Shown: positions 1 through 8,515 of the stretch, in pieces
Layout: every line of letters begins with the position of its first letter
Numbering within the stretch: position 1 is the stretch's first letter
Assembly (NCBI GenBank): GCA_019648995.1
Contig: BLXT01003082.1
Span: 12,628-34,660, forward strand
Direction of reading: 5' to 3'
Length of the DNA: 22,033 nt
Origin: Plakobranchus ocellatus
Taxonomy: Eukaryota > Mollusca > Gastropoda > Plakobranchidae
Program-made: the position numbers and the translations under genes
The notes under the pieces: model-generated
Database searches by the model: none
What the model saw: only the letters and a program-made list of their open reading frames with translations
What the model was told of the DNA's origin: nothing

Positions 1-129
1 CCCCAAAACATAAGAAAAACGGAGAAGCTAGAGATCTAGGGAACTGCAAACAGTTGAAGGCTGGCTTATCTTTAGAAATTACACTTGTAGATCTAAAAAA
101 CATTTCACACCTCCAAAAGCATTTTAAAG

Positions 130-135
130 TTTATT
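130..135 (-). terminator. Possible polyadenylation signal (AATAAA, minus strand)
   Basis: TTTATT on the plus strand is AATAAA on the minus strand, 314 bases after the putative stop at 449. It would end the candidate gene. The hexamer is frequent by chance in AT-rich DNA, so its only weight is its position. Confidence 0.25.
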
Positions 136-448
136 GCAAGCTTATTAAAGTGGATTTAGTTCCTTTGAATAGAAATTTCATGCAATTTGACAAGAATATG
201 TCAATAGCTCAGTCAGTAGAGAAGTGGTCAAACTATCTACACAACTATGTAATTCTATATCACAGGCATGAAAATGAGAATAATACAGCCACAAAATCTG
301 CATTTTTTAAAGAAGTGATCAAAAGCAACAAAATCTCTAAAATCAAGATAAGATTGTCAAATCTAGATATCCAATGATCAATGTGTTGTGAAGGTGAAAA
401 AATTATGATCAATGTCTTCAGGTTTCTCCCAAAAATGACCCCATCTGC

Positions 449-506
449 TCATTGAAATTTGTAAATCAAAGATATTATGTATTTGCTAATTACAACATTG
501 GTGAAA
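449..506 (-). CDS. Candidate terminal exon, minus strand
   Basis: After the acceptor GTAGCATTTCTAG the minus strand supplies the third base of a Tyr codon shared with the exon at 851-710. It then encodes FTNVVISKYIISLIYKFQ and a TGA stop (451-449). An AATAAA signal follows about 310 bases further on. Three consecutive introns (1479-1303, 1218-852 and 709-507) are thus short and phase-consistent. The short hydrophobic C-terminus recalls, loosely, the end of chemoreceptor-type seven-helix proteins. That likeness is too weak to name a family. Confidence 0.27.
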
Positions 507-709
507 CTAGAAATGCTACAGTAATGGCATCATTAATTTGTCCCCGACACTTCCTACTCTTTGAAATAGGAAATCACAAATCTGAAAAATATATAACATA
601 AAACACACATAAAGAATGGCATTTGAAGAAAATGTTCAAGTCATCGTCTTTATGAAATCCTATTCAATAAAAATTCTAACAATAAGTTGAGGTATATAAG
701 TGCACTCAC

Positions 710-851
710 TACTTTGAGACAATTGATTCTGAAACACTGGCCAAAATTTGTTTGTGAAAGGCCCAAAAGTAGGAAATATCCTCATTAAAAGTTCTTGAAT
801 AGCTCTTGGTGGCCCAGCCATGATCTTTTTCAATTTTCATTAGTCTGGTTC
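710..851 (-). CDS. Candidate internal exon (142 bp), minus strand
   Basis: A strong acceptor, ATTTATTCTTGCTACAG, precedes 851 and a consensus donor GTGAGT follows 710. Only one frame is open. It reads TRLMKIEKDHGWATKSYSRT and then FNEDISYFWAFHKQILAS, a balanced composition including two Trp that is unusual for chance AT-rich frames. It enters in phase 1 and leaves in phase 2 with TA. The last candidate exon at 506 supplies T, so the junction codon is Tyr rather than a stop. This is the best-supported of the internal exons. I do not recognise the family. Confidence 0.4.
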
Positions 852-1218
852 CTGTAGCAAGAATAAATGGATGAAATAATTGACCAGGAAATAACATTAT
901 AAGAACTATGTACTGCAAGAAAAAAAATAAATAAATAAACCTGTCTTGAAACCAGGCCTAATGAGTTAGGTGACACATATTTTTCCTTCAAGAAAAAGAA
1001 AAAAATTATATGTAAGTTAAATTACCTTTCTTTTTCATTGCTTTTTTTTTTTCTTTTTTAAAAGCATTGCAAAGCTTATAAAATCCTTTTAATGGTTTTG
1101 TTTATCATTTAAAGTATTTGAAATGCAATTTGCCATTCATTTTAATTGGCCTTATATTATTAGAAGAATATTGGTGTTGAAAGCAATTCACAAAGTGTAG
1201 ATAATATCTCATTCATAC

Positions 1219-1302
1219 GAAACTGTCTGACCAAACTAACAGCATAAGGCAGAATAACAATTTCCTTCTTTTCTTTTTTGAAACTTGACTTCGGGTCAAA
1301 AT
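1219..1302 (-). CDS. Candidate internal exon (84 bp), minus strand
   Basis: From a modest acceptor (GGTTGCCAATTCAG) to the donor CAGTTTC|GTATGA, the phase-1 frame reads FDPKSSFKKEKKEIVILPYA and then VSLVRQF, mixing charged and hydrophobic residues as a real domain would. It leaves in phase 1. The exon at 851-710 enters in phase 1, so the join gives Arg. A second frame is also open across it but would run into a stop in the next exon. Function unknown. Confidence 0.3.
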
Positions 1303-1479
1303 CTGAATTGGCAACCACATTTTGTGACATATGGTAAAAAATTCAAACATCACCCATTTTATTGAAATTGTCACCATCTGTAATTTGGTGTATGAGCTTC
1401 TAGTATTAGTCAAAATCAATGTCTTATTCCACTTATGTGAAAACTTACAGCCATCAAAAATAGTAAGACGTTAACGTAC

Positions 1480-1550
1480 TGGCAACACCATTACACGTTA
1501 AATAAACACACATTGTAACAGAAACATGAACGATGTATATAAAAACTGCA
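1480..1550 (-). CDS. Candidate internal exon (71 bp) with membrane-like segment, minus strand
   Basis: The acceptor is CCCTTGGTCTTCAG and the donor GTTGCCA|GTACGT. The frame gives 23 codons, a hydrophobic stretch starting AVFIYIVHVSVTMCVYL and ending TCNGVA, with one base left over at each end (phase 2 in, phase 1 out). The next candidate exon at 1302-1219 requires phase 1, so the join makes Asn. Hydrophobic T-rich frames arise easily in AT-rich DNA, so the support is mostly the phase match. A separate GTAAGT donor lies 31 bases downstream at 1446-1441 but would leave a stop in this frame. Confidence 0.22.
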
Positions 1551-2151
1551 CTGAAGACCAAGGGCATTAATGAACACAAATTTATTTGCTGGAACAGAGC
1601 TCAAGGTGGGCAAAGGATATTTAGATCAACTGTATATGTTATGGAACACAAAAAAATTTCAATCCTGTCACATATTTTTTAAATTTACATAAAACCTAAG
1701 CAGTATACAAAAAGAAACATTCATGGCATGGCTCAGATATTATTTTCTCAGAGTGTACAGAATATATTTATATACCATAATATTACAATGCTGATAAGCA
1801 CAAAAACTCCGCTGAAATGAGAAGGTTATGTAACACAAAACTTTTTAGTGACTTGAAACAAGATGACACAACACTTTCAAAGCCTCTGTAACATAAAAAT
1901 AATAAGTGTAGTATTACAAAAAGGATTATATAAAAAAAATTTAGGACTATTCAATGATCTTAATTTGTTAATGATGTTCTTGTAACAATATAAAAGAATG
2001 TGTATGTTACAAAACACCAAATGTTTGCTCGGCATGAACTGGTATTGAATTTTTCCAAAAAAATCAGAAACTTAAGCAATATAGAAAAATAATCATCCTT
2101 GAGCTTTTAATAAATATTACTTACATAAAATATACTCAAAAAATCACAATG

Positions 2152-2175
2152 TTGATTGATTGATTGATTATTGAT
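2152..2175. repeat. (TTGA)n 3' tail of the non-LTR element
   Basis: The run TTGATTGATTGATTGATTAT on the plus strand reads as (TCAA)n on the element's own strand. It follows directly on the 3' UTR. Short tandem tails instead of poly(A) are common in I- and jockey-related elements, so this marks the element's 3' boundary. Confidence 0.85.
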
Positions 2176-2337
2176 ATACCCAGTCCACCATTAAGCGGTG
2201 ATCTCGGGGTTTCTGTTCATTCATTCTCTCTCATAGGCTTCCATAAGATGCTCAAGGAAAAACAAACAAGATAAAAATCCATTAAAAATCCAAAAGAATA
2301 TATGGGGAAAACCTTTAAAAGGAATCTGCATAAAGCC

Positions 2338-2592
2338 TCAGATATTTCTATAGACACCAAGTTCCTTTTAGTAACCCACTATGCAGGAGGGATTGACCTA
2401 TTGGAAGAGTCTGTGCATGTCAGTTACACTGAAGTATTTCCTCCTGGTGACTTGAAAGTCTGGGCATTCAATTAAAATATGCTGGACAATGTAAAGGCTG
2501 TCACAGGCATAGCAAAAAGGCTGTTCCTCATTTCTTAAAAGGCAGCTCTGGGTGAGCCATGTGTGGCCCACCCGAAGCCTGCTCATTACCAC
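2338..2592 (-). pseudogene. C-terminal CCHC zinc-knuckle-like region of the non-LTR element
   Basis: The minus-strand frame reads LRVGHTWLTQSCLL, then CYACDSLYIVQHILIEC. This is a C-x2-C-x7-H-x4-C motif that follows RNase H in jockey- and I-related elements and is presumed to bind nucleic acid. RLFQ is followed by an in-frame TAG (2400-2398), then VNPSCIVGY, a TAA (2370-2368), KELGVYRNI and a TGA (2340-2338). Comparison with the usual family ending suggests the last TGA is the original stop and the first two are acquired. The roughly 185 bases to the tail are 3' UTR, ending in a small imperfect hairpin (CACC...GGTG) just before the TCAA tail. Confidence 0.85.
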
Positions 2593-2759
2593 CTCCCGTT
2601 TTCTACCTGCCCTTCACCTCTTTTGCTGAGGCCCCCTTAGCAACAATTTTCTTGCCAGACGGTGTGGATGTAAGCATTTGCTATAGGTTTCACTTTCAGA
2701 TCGGACCAGCAAACGAGTTTCCTGAGCATGATGCTCTATTTAGAGCTGCCTTTGCAAGT

Positions 2760-3140
2760 TTGTGCACTTTCTCATTCCCCCGGATGCCTACATGAGCAGG
2801 AATCCAGATAAAAGAGATGTGAAGATAGGGAGAAATTTTCGAATGAAATTGTATGTACAGGCACCTGATATCTTTAACTTTTAAATTTTTGCTTTGAATA
2901 GCCTGCAAGGCTGACAGGCTATCACTGTAGATAATAAAATTTTTATGGTATTAAGTGAGTTTTTTTTATTTCTGTGAACACTAGGGCTATTCCCTCGAGT
3001 TCAGCACTGAAGACAGAGGACTCGTCTCTCAGGCGAGTTGCCTTCGAGCAATCTGGGCGTTCCTGTAAAAAGGCTGCGGTCACAACCTTTTCCTCCAGTT
3101 TAGAGCCGTCAGTGTAAATAGCATAATGGTTTGAAAATTT
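2760..3140 (-). pseudogene. RNase H domain fragment of the non-LTR element
   Basis: RNase H removes the RNA strand from RNA-DNA hybrids. The minus strand encodes YAIYTDGSKLEEK (first catalytic Asp, codon 3110-3108), FSAELEGIAL (catalytic Glu, codon 3002-3000), IIYSDSLSALQAIQS (second Asp, codon 2923-2921) and IWIPAHVGIRGNEK. In the last helix the usual K-A-D-x-L-A-K reads K-V-H-K-L-A-K. The fourth catalytic Asp is therefore His (codon 2764-2762), which alone would impair activity. One frameshift separates the Glu block from the YSDS block, in the A/T-run near 2935-2950. Another separates the domain from the upstream linker, in the A-run at 3152-3158. Confidence 0.9.
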
Positions 3141-3231
3141 TTCTTTAATTCTAAAAAAATTCTTTTTGATAGGCCATCTCGCTGATATCTTCCTCCTTTT
3201 GTTTGGTTAAAGAAATATAAAAGTTAACCTA

Positions 3232-4088
3232 GTGCTCCTCCCAAGGTGGAGGGCACTGGACAAATTGGCTATCAATAGTATTTTGGTTGATTTTAGCATT
3301 CTTAATATGTTGAAAAGTATTGGCAATAAGATTTGATTCTGTCATAGAACCATATACTACGCTTCTGTAGTCTGACTTGGACCAAACTAAGGTGCAATAG
3401 AGCTTAAGAAGGATGGCTCTATCTGCACTCCAACCCATATGGCCCACAATGCGCAGTAAAATCAATGCTTTTAAGAATTTTCTCTTTAAGTATTTAATAT
3501 GACAACTAAAATTAAGTTTTGAGTCGAAAAGACTCCTAAAAATTTAGCTTCACACTTCACCGGGATCGGCTGGCCATCCAGATGAAGGGCGGGTTCAGTG
3601 TAAATTCTTTGTTTGTGAAAATGGACACAGGTGGTCTTCGAAACCGAAAATCTGAAACATAACTGAATGGTGTGCTCAAGATTCTGCAAGTGTTTACCCT
3701 CAGCATAAATGGCAAAATCATCTAGGAATAAAGATGCATTTACATTTTTAGAAATAGAGTTAATTATAATATTTATTTTCAAGTTAAATAGCACAGGTGA
3801 TAAAATACTGCCTTGGGGAACACCGCTTTCCTGGTGGTAAGAAGAAGAAAACGTGTTCTCCACTTTAACTTTAAAATGGCGGTCTTTTAGAAAATTTGAA
3901 ATGAAAATGGGCAACCTGCTGCTAAAATTGAGGTCCAAAAGGTCTTTTAGAATTCTGCACCTCCATGTAGCATCATAGGCTTTTTCTTGATCGAAAAAAA
4001 AACGCCAGGACGTTTTTTTCTGGCGAAAGCCTTTTGATAAAGGTGTCCAGTCTGACCAAGTGGTCCATTGTGCTATGGTCCTGCCTAA
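3232..4088 (-). pseudogene. Reverse transcriptase palm and thumb fragment of the non-LTR element
   Basis: Directly after the inserted element the minus strand encodes DHSTMDHLVRLDTF, then FFDQEKAYDATW, which carries the first catalytic Asp. GVPQGSILSPVLFN and FLDDFAIY follow; the latter is the catalytic Asp pair, with Leu where Ala or Val is usual. KFLGV and then the thumb block GHMGWSADRAILLKLY come next. Three kinds of damage are visible. A one-base shift lies in the A-run at 3994-4002. About a dozen residues (the usual helix with a conserved Trp and NGF) are missing between IQLC and FRFSVSKTT near 3655. Another shift near 3521-3530 separates KFLGV from FDSKLNFS. The block ends near a PPPWEE motif and an in-frame stop at 3231-3229. 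The polymerase is clearly dead. Confidence 0.92.
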
Positions 4089-4439
4089 GCGTAGGCCCAC
4101 ACTGGAAGCGACGCGACATGTCATGGCTAACTTGACAGACTGATGTCGCAGTTACTGTGCGCTACCCACCGACAAGTTAGCCTGATAATTTGCGTAACAA
4201 GACTGGCCTCGTGGTTCGCGCGGCAACGGTCAATAGTATTATGCGTGGTCACGTAATGGCAGCCCCCTTTCCCTTATCCGACAGAGCCAGTGACGAAAGA
4301 CCAGGCTGTAAAACACAATGGATAGCTCCAACGCTCCGACAAGTTGCCGACTTGATGTGCGCTCGCATCAAAGAAAGAGAGTATTTCAAAACATGTATTG
4401 TTGGACACGTGAACTGCTGCCTCCAGTGTGCGCCTACGC
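4089..4439. mobile_element. 351-bp non-autonomous DNA transposon (PIF/Harbinger-like MITE) inserted in the reverse transcriptase
   Basis: The ends are inverted repeats: GCGTAGGC-C-CACACTGGA at the left and TCCAGTGTG-C-GCCTACGC at the right, about 18 bp with one mismatch. TAA lies on both sides (4086-4088 and 4440-4442). Taking out the element and one TAA joins the flanking reverse transcriptase codons in frame as C-G-F-R-Q-D-H, which proves the insertion point. A TWA three-base duplication is the mark of PIF/Harbinger elements, but the family is inferred. There is no transposase. The interior is clearly richer in GC and CpG than its surroundings and holds a subterminal inverted repeat, GGCTAACTTG (4125-4134) against CAAGTTAGCC (4173-4182). 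The reading frames crossing it are chance. Confidence 0.85.
4125..4182. repeat. Internal inverted repeat within the MITE
   Basis: GGCTAACTTG at 4125-4134 is exactly matched by its reverse complement at 4173-4182, with 38 bases between. This could fold as a subterminal hairpin and may be a protein-binding part of the transposon; that role is inference. Confidence 0.75.
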
Positions 4440-4442
4440 TAA

Positions 4443-4735
4443 AGCCGCAGCGTACCTTTGACAGCAGGTTCTGGACTCAAGCACATGGACCAGTTGGTCA
4501 ATCACCATCCGCTCGAGGGTCTTACACAAGCAGCTAGTGAGAGCAATAGGACTATAGTTGGAAGGATCAGAAGGATCCTTACCAGGTTTTGGAATTGGAA
4601 CCACTGAAGCCTTCCCTACAAGATGGGGGACTTCCCTGGTGGCCCAAATGTTATTGAAAAGTTTAAGGAGAATATGCAGGCAGGGTTCAGGAAGGTGCCT
4701 CAGGAACTGATAGTACACATCATGTGAGCCCAGGT
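4443..4735 (-). pseudogene. Reverse transcriptase fingers fragment of the non-LTR element
   Basis: The minus-strand frame starts in GSHDVYYQFLRHLPE and runs through VPIPKPGKDPSDPSNY and ALTSCLCKTLERMV, the hallmark first block of jockey/I-type reverse transcriptases. The usual NYRPIAL motif reads NYSPIAL, so a normally conserved Arg is Ser. There is no real initiator: the reading frame enters from upstream and the element is truncated just before it. After LVHVLES the frame slips by one base. In the other frame the DNA encodes NLLSKVRCGF, the expected continuation, directly up to the inserted element at 4439. The following block resumes beyond that insertion at 4088. Confidence 0.9.
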
Positions 4736-4737
4736 AC

Positions 4738-5493
4738 CGCTCACACTGAAACCTGCTGATTTATGACCCTGCCCCTGGCATGGCGGTTTTTTGCAACCTT
4801 TGCAGCCGCAACATGGTTGCAAGAAGAGGCAAAATTTCCTGTTTTGCATTGCAATTTGCTGATATTTGCAGTGTCTGCAGCCTGCGATTTTACTGCACCC
4901 TCCTATTTTGAAATCTATTTAATATAACAGTTTCAATTCCATAAACAGCAATAAAAATGTAAAAAAGTGAAAGAGCTGTGCTGCTTTAAACTTAGGCTTC
5001 TATAAATGGACTTCAAATGTTTAAATTAAAATTGTAATGAATAAATCTCTTGGTTAATATAGATCAATTAATAGCATATTTTTTCAGAGTGGAGGGTACA
5101 GTATTTGTTAAGATACCTAATAAAATTTGCGAATGAAACAATCCTAACATACGTTCATTATTAAAATAATAATAATAAAATTAAATTAACGAAAATCAAA
5201 AGAAATTGCAAAAGTTGAGAAAATTAACACTCTATATTTATCATATTAATCAATCTGGGTCGATCAAAGAACAGGAGAGACACAGGGAAAAACAAATAGC
5301 ATATTACATGTATATGCATCAATTAAAATATATAATGTAAAGCTTTCCTTGATCAATAAGTTTGGCATTTATCTACCATTTGTAGTTTATACTTGTTTCC
5401 TTTGATTTTTGTTGTTGACCAGGTATCATAAAACACTCACACAAGAATCATATTGATAGATTACAGAACTTATGCAGACTATTGCTAGACGGT
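4738..5493. other. Non-coding stretch upstream of the retrotransposon
   Basis: Just beyond the truncated element, 4760-4910 is moderately GC-rich and full of TTGCA words. It has an 8-bp inverted repeat, TTGCAACC (4791-4798) and GGTTGCAA (4815-4822), perhaps another degraded repeat. From 4915 to 5493 it is AT-rich with an AAT run near 5165-5180. I see no exon here. Confidence 0.5.
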
Positions 5494-5499
5494 GCTTAC

Positions 5500-5623
5500 A
5501 TTGAGAACAAATAAGAAAAGTAAAAGCATCCCATTGGAGATAAATGTGAAGACATTGTGTAACTGGATGAGGGCATACAGATTGGGTATGTACTTATATG
5601 GTGAATAAGTAGGGGATTCTATT
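5500..5623 (-). CDS. Candidate internal exon (124 bp) encoding a hydrophobic segment, minus strand
   Basis: A pyrimidine-rich acceptor (TTGTTCTATTTTGGTCACCGTAG) precedes 5623 and the donor CTCAAT|GTAAGC follows 5500. It contributes one base to a shared codon and then 41 open codons. These include SPYKYIPNLYALIQLHN followed by a strongly hydrophobic run, SNGMLLLFLFVLN, which looks like part of a membrane helix. It starts in phase 2, compatible with the exon at 5934-5852, and ends in phase 0. The intervening intron would be 228 bases. The downstream join is unresolved because the retrotransposon occupies the following intron. Family not recognised; a multi-pass membrane protein is an inference. 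Confidence 0.33.
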
Positions 5624-5851
5624 CTACGGTGACCAAAATAGAACAAAGGGCAAGAGGTTTGGGACATGAGAGAACAAAAATGTCTTTCACAATAAAGACA
5701 TTAATTTCAGACCATCCCAGAGCTCACAAGCGAAGATTTCCCGAGCACAGATTAGCAGATCTCTTTGATACATTTAAAAAGAGTACAAAATCAGTTGAGA
5801 CAAACCACTTTGTGTACGATTTATTTTGCTATTTAAACTTTACACTCTCAC

Positions 5852-5934
5852 CTCCAGCAATCAGGCACTTTATTAGCCATGACACAAAACAAATGTCTTC
5901 TAACAACAACTTCATTCAGACATTTGAAAGGCGC
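5852..5934 (-). CDS. Candidate internal exon (83 bp), minus strand
   Basis: The acceptor TTCTTGTGTTTGCAG|GCGCC and the donor TGGAG|GTGAGA are both close to consensus. Only one of three frames is open. It encodes APFKCLNEVVVRRHLFCVMA and then NKVPDCW, starts in phase 0 and ends with AG (phase 2). The next candidate exon at 5623-5500 begins with exactly the one base needed, so the join gives Arg. An opposite-strand reading frame of similar length covers the same DNA but has no splice or start context. The product is unknown. Confidence 0.33.
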
Positions 5935-7636
5935 CTGCAAACACAAGAACATCTGAGTCCAGTTAATCCCCACACATTCTTCTTATCACGCTGAATCAAA
6001 ACCACCCACTGACCTTCTCTTGTTACATTTGAGGTTGGATCTTACAGCATTTTAATCCCAATTCTTTAGCCTTTCATTTATACTTATTCTAAGACAATCG
6101 CAAGCTGCATTTAAAACTTATAAAAATTTAAAATGAGCACGTTTTTTTCCCATCAGTTGATCTAAATTGCCTGTTTTCAAGTGCTTTAAAGTTAATGGTA
6201 ACAACACACATGCCATCATAAATTTCATCAGAAAAAACAGCTTTTTTTGTACTGCATGCTTCATAATTGAAAAAAAAGATTGCACTTTACTGAGTTCCTG
6301 TTTTAACTATTCCAAATTTGTGACGAAATGTAAAATTTCAAGCAGACACCGCAATGCCATTCTAAGCAACGCGGGCAAAATTTTATGACCTGCAGCCCCG
6401 GGGCTGACCGTAGCTTGACCCCTGTGAGCGAGGAAGTGCCCATGCTAATGGGATTTTGCTCTGTGAACTAAAAGTTGGGCAGTTAGTTGCCGTGATATGA
6501 AGACAGATATGAATAGATTACACACATTAAACTTTTTAATGACTAGAGATCAGATGATGCAGGATGTTAAAAGTGTACTCTCTGCAGCAGAAAAACAATA
6601 CATCATAAGGCTTTAGTGATCTTAATTTATCAATGCTGGTCTTTAAAGAGCACGAAAATGAGTACCTTTTACAAACTATCAAACGCTTGAACGACATGAT
6701 ACGATACAGAAAAAAAAAATACAATCTTTTACAATGTAGGAAAATGGGTGCTTTGTAAACCTATGTACTCCTTGTGCCTTAGCCTATCACTTGGGTTTAA
6801 CCATAAAAAAAGCTGCAGGAACGATGTCAAGTGAAACCACAACAAAATTGACAACTTCCTTACAAAACAATTTTGAACTTTTAAGGACTCATATTTACAT
6901 TGAAAAGTTCATTGCATAGCAAACTATGTTATTTATTTTGTGCGGTAGGGTGGTAAACTATGAAACATCAACCTGCTTGAATGCCTAGGGCCTCTAATTT
7001 ATATATATAAGAGTAAAACTAACATCTTCAAAAGAGAACACAAGCGACAATTAATCATACTATAGCTGCGATTCTGTGTGTTGACTCTTGAACACAAGTG
7101 CTTAGATAAAATTAAGGAAAAAGCGATCAGAAGCCCTACCATAACATTGTAAACAAAATTGATTTTGAAAGATTTATGAAATACACTATAATGATAGTAA
7201 AATTATGCTTTTGGCATATTAGCTTGAGCAAAACTTGCTTTACAGTTCAGAACACTATGGATCACTATTGGTTTCAAGCATTTAAAATGGCATTAGGACT
7301 CCAGAAAAGAAAAACAAGCTGCATTGATGCTGTACGAGGACACAGATTGTAAAATTTTGGCTACCTGTCATTTTTGAAAACACAAAATAAAAGTAATAAA
7401 GAGACCATTTTAAATGATGTGCACTTTTAAAACTAAATCAATTATACATTGAGATCACCAGCACAGTTGAAAAGCATAAAATCATTTAGTATCTAGTGAC
7501 TAGTGATTCGTTTAACTTCTCTCAGCACCTTAGTAACATACAAGACAAATCAAACATAACACATCTTCTTAAAATCCTCTGATTAGAAGAAAAGTGTCTC
7601 CAATTCAGCAGAGATGAAACAACATTGATCTCTTAC
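5935..7636. other. Putative intron, AT-rich
   Basis: There is no convincing coding frame. Apart from the small GC-rich palindrome region near 6400 it is A-rich on the plus strand. An acceptor-like TTTTTCTGCTGCAG on the minus strand (about 6585-6598) would create an immediate stop if joined to the 7637 donor, so I do not call an exon. Confidence 0.45.
6393..6406. repeat. 14-bp perfect GC palindrome in a small GC-rich island
   Basis: CAGCCCCGGGGCTG is its own reverse complement. It sits in a GC-rich patch of about 80 bases (6375-6455) within DNA of about 35% GC. A second small hairpin, CCCAT-GCTA-ATGGG, follows near 6438-6451. On the minus strand GGGTCAAGCTA resembles a degraded Pol III B box, which hints at a decayed SINE. 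That is weak. Confidence 0.45.
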
Positions 7637-7798
7637 TAAAATAAATATCCACAGTTGCAAATTTCCTTATGATGTCGCTTAGAGGCATGATATAATCTGA
7701 TAGCTTTGCCTATTCTGGCCACCTCCTGTGTTGTATTGGTTGGAAATCTTTTCCATAAATCTTCCCCATATTTGTTTGCTGTCATCGATTCTTGTGAT
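7637..7798 (-). CDS. Candidate internal exon (162 bp), minus strand
   Basis: A strong pyrimidine-rich acceptor ending TTCTATTTGACAG precedes position 7798, and the donor TTTTA|GTAAGA follows 7637. One frame reads through all 54 codons (with TANKYGEDLWKRFPTNTTQE, then KAIRLYHASKRHHKEICNC), entering and leaving in phase 2. The stop apparent at its end falls exactly on the splice junction. Its entry phase agrees with the donor of the 11.2-kb first exon. A second frame is open for the first 39 codons, and the plus strand also has a 60-codon frame here, so composition alone cannot settle it. No family is recognised. Confidence 0.28.
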
Positions 7799-8515
7799 CT
7801 GTCAAATAGAATAAGAGAAATTGATGCTTTGTCTTTGTTAGATGAGGACAAATGCATTACTGAGACACTGCAGAGCGCAACCATATAGGGGCTCTTACAT
7901 TCAATGCTCTCCCTTTATGGTATGTCAATGGCCTTAAATTTCCCAATTGATAATTTTAATTTGAAACCAATGTAAAATAGCTGTAATAATAAATCAAGCA
8001 CACTAACAGGTACTCATCGCAACTCTGTGTCATTACACTAAGGCTTTTTTGGGAAGTTTAAATTATAGGAGGTTTCCTTACTCTAGGGAGCTCTCAGTGG
8101 CCTGCAGAAGCCTAAGTAAACGTAAAAAATAAATTAAAGTAATAAATGTTTGTGATATTCCAATTATACTCTTTTTAAAACAATGGGTCATGTACCGGTA
8201 CTCTGTGTTTGTATGTAACCTTGACACAGATATTACAAATGCCCTCTGAGTAAGACATGGCCTCCTCAAACCTTCCAAAAATAACTTGATAAAATTAAGA
8301 TTTGAATATAGGTCAGGTTCCCAAGTCCTATTGACTCTTATAATCTTAGAATGTATCTTCAGATTGACGATTGTTGCATTAACTCACTGGCTACTGTACC
8401 CGCAACGTTTGCTGGAAAATTTTGTGGACGGTAAAATACAATCCCGCAACTCCTGTGGGTTCCAATTTCCAAATTTTTTTTCCTTGTAAATATCGCAACA
8501 GTTGCGGTATAAGTT

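Larger units (their letters stand above)
2152..4737 (-). mobile_element. 5'-truncated, degenerate non-LTR (LINE) retrotransposon with RNase H
   Basis: Read on the minus strand, this holds in order the reverse transcriptase fingers (4735-4443), palm and thumb (4088-3232), an RNase H domain (about 3140-2760), a C-terminal CCHC region (2592-2338), a 3' UTR, and a tetranucleotide (TCAA)n tail at 2175-2152. Families with this order transpose by target-primed reverse transcription. An RNase H after a jockey-like reverse transcriptase suggests the I superfamily (I/Nimb-like); that assignment is inference. There is no endonuclease or ORF1, because homology fades near 4737, as in an incomplete reverse-transcription copy. 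Many frameshifts and stops make it inactive. The 3' tail and the 5' break are visible, but I could not find a clear target-site duplication. It lies in the same orientation as the candidate host-gene exons. Confidence 0.93.

Noticed and set aside
54-377. 107-codon plus-strand frame
   Set aside because: It opens at a TTG, is AT-driven in composition (Lys, Asn, Ile), has no recognisable domain or splice context, and overlaps the putative 3' UTR of the minus-strand gene.
4190-4537. 115-codon plus-strand frame
   Set aside because: It crosses the boundary between the MITE and the retrotransposon in antisense, so it is a chance frame in GC-richer DNA.
5629-5994. 121-codon plus-strand frame
   Set aside because: It starts at GTG with no promoter or splice context. 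The same DNA on the minus strand holds the exon at 5934-5852 with consensus sites at both ends and only one open frame, which I preferred. A plus-strand gene is not fully excluded.
8082-8111. 30-bp microexon on the minus strand
   Set aside because: It has an acceptor, a donor and a compatible phase, but thirty bases are too short to support without transcript data.
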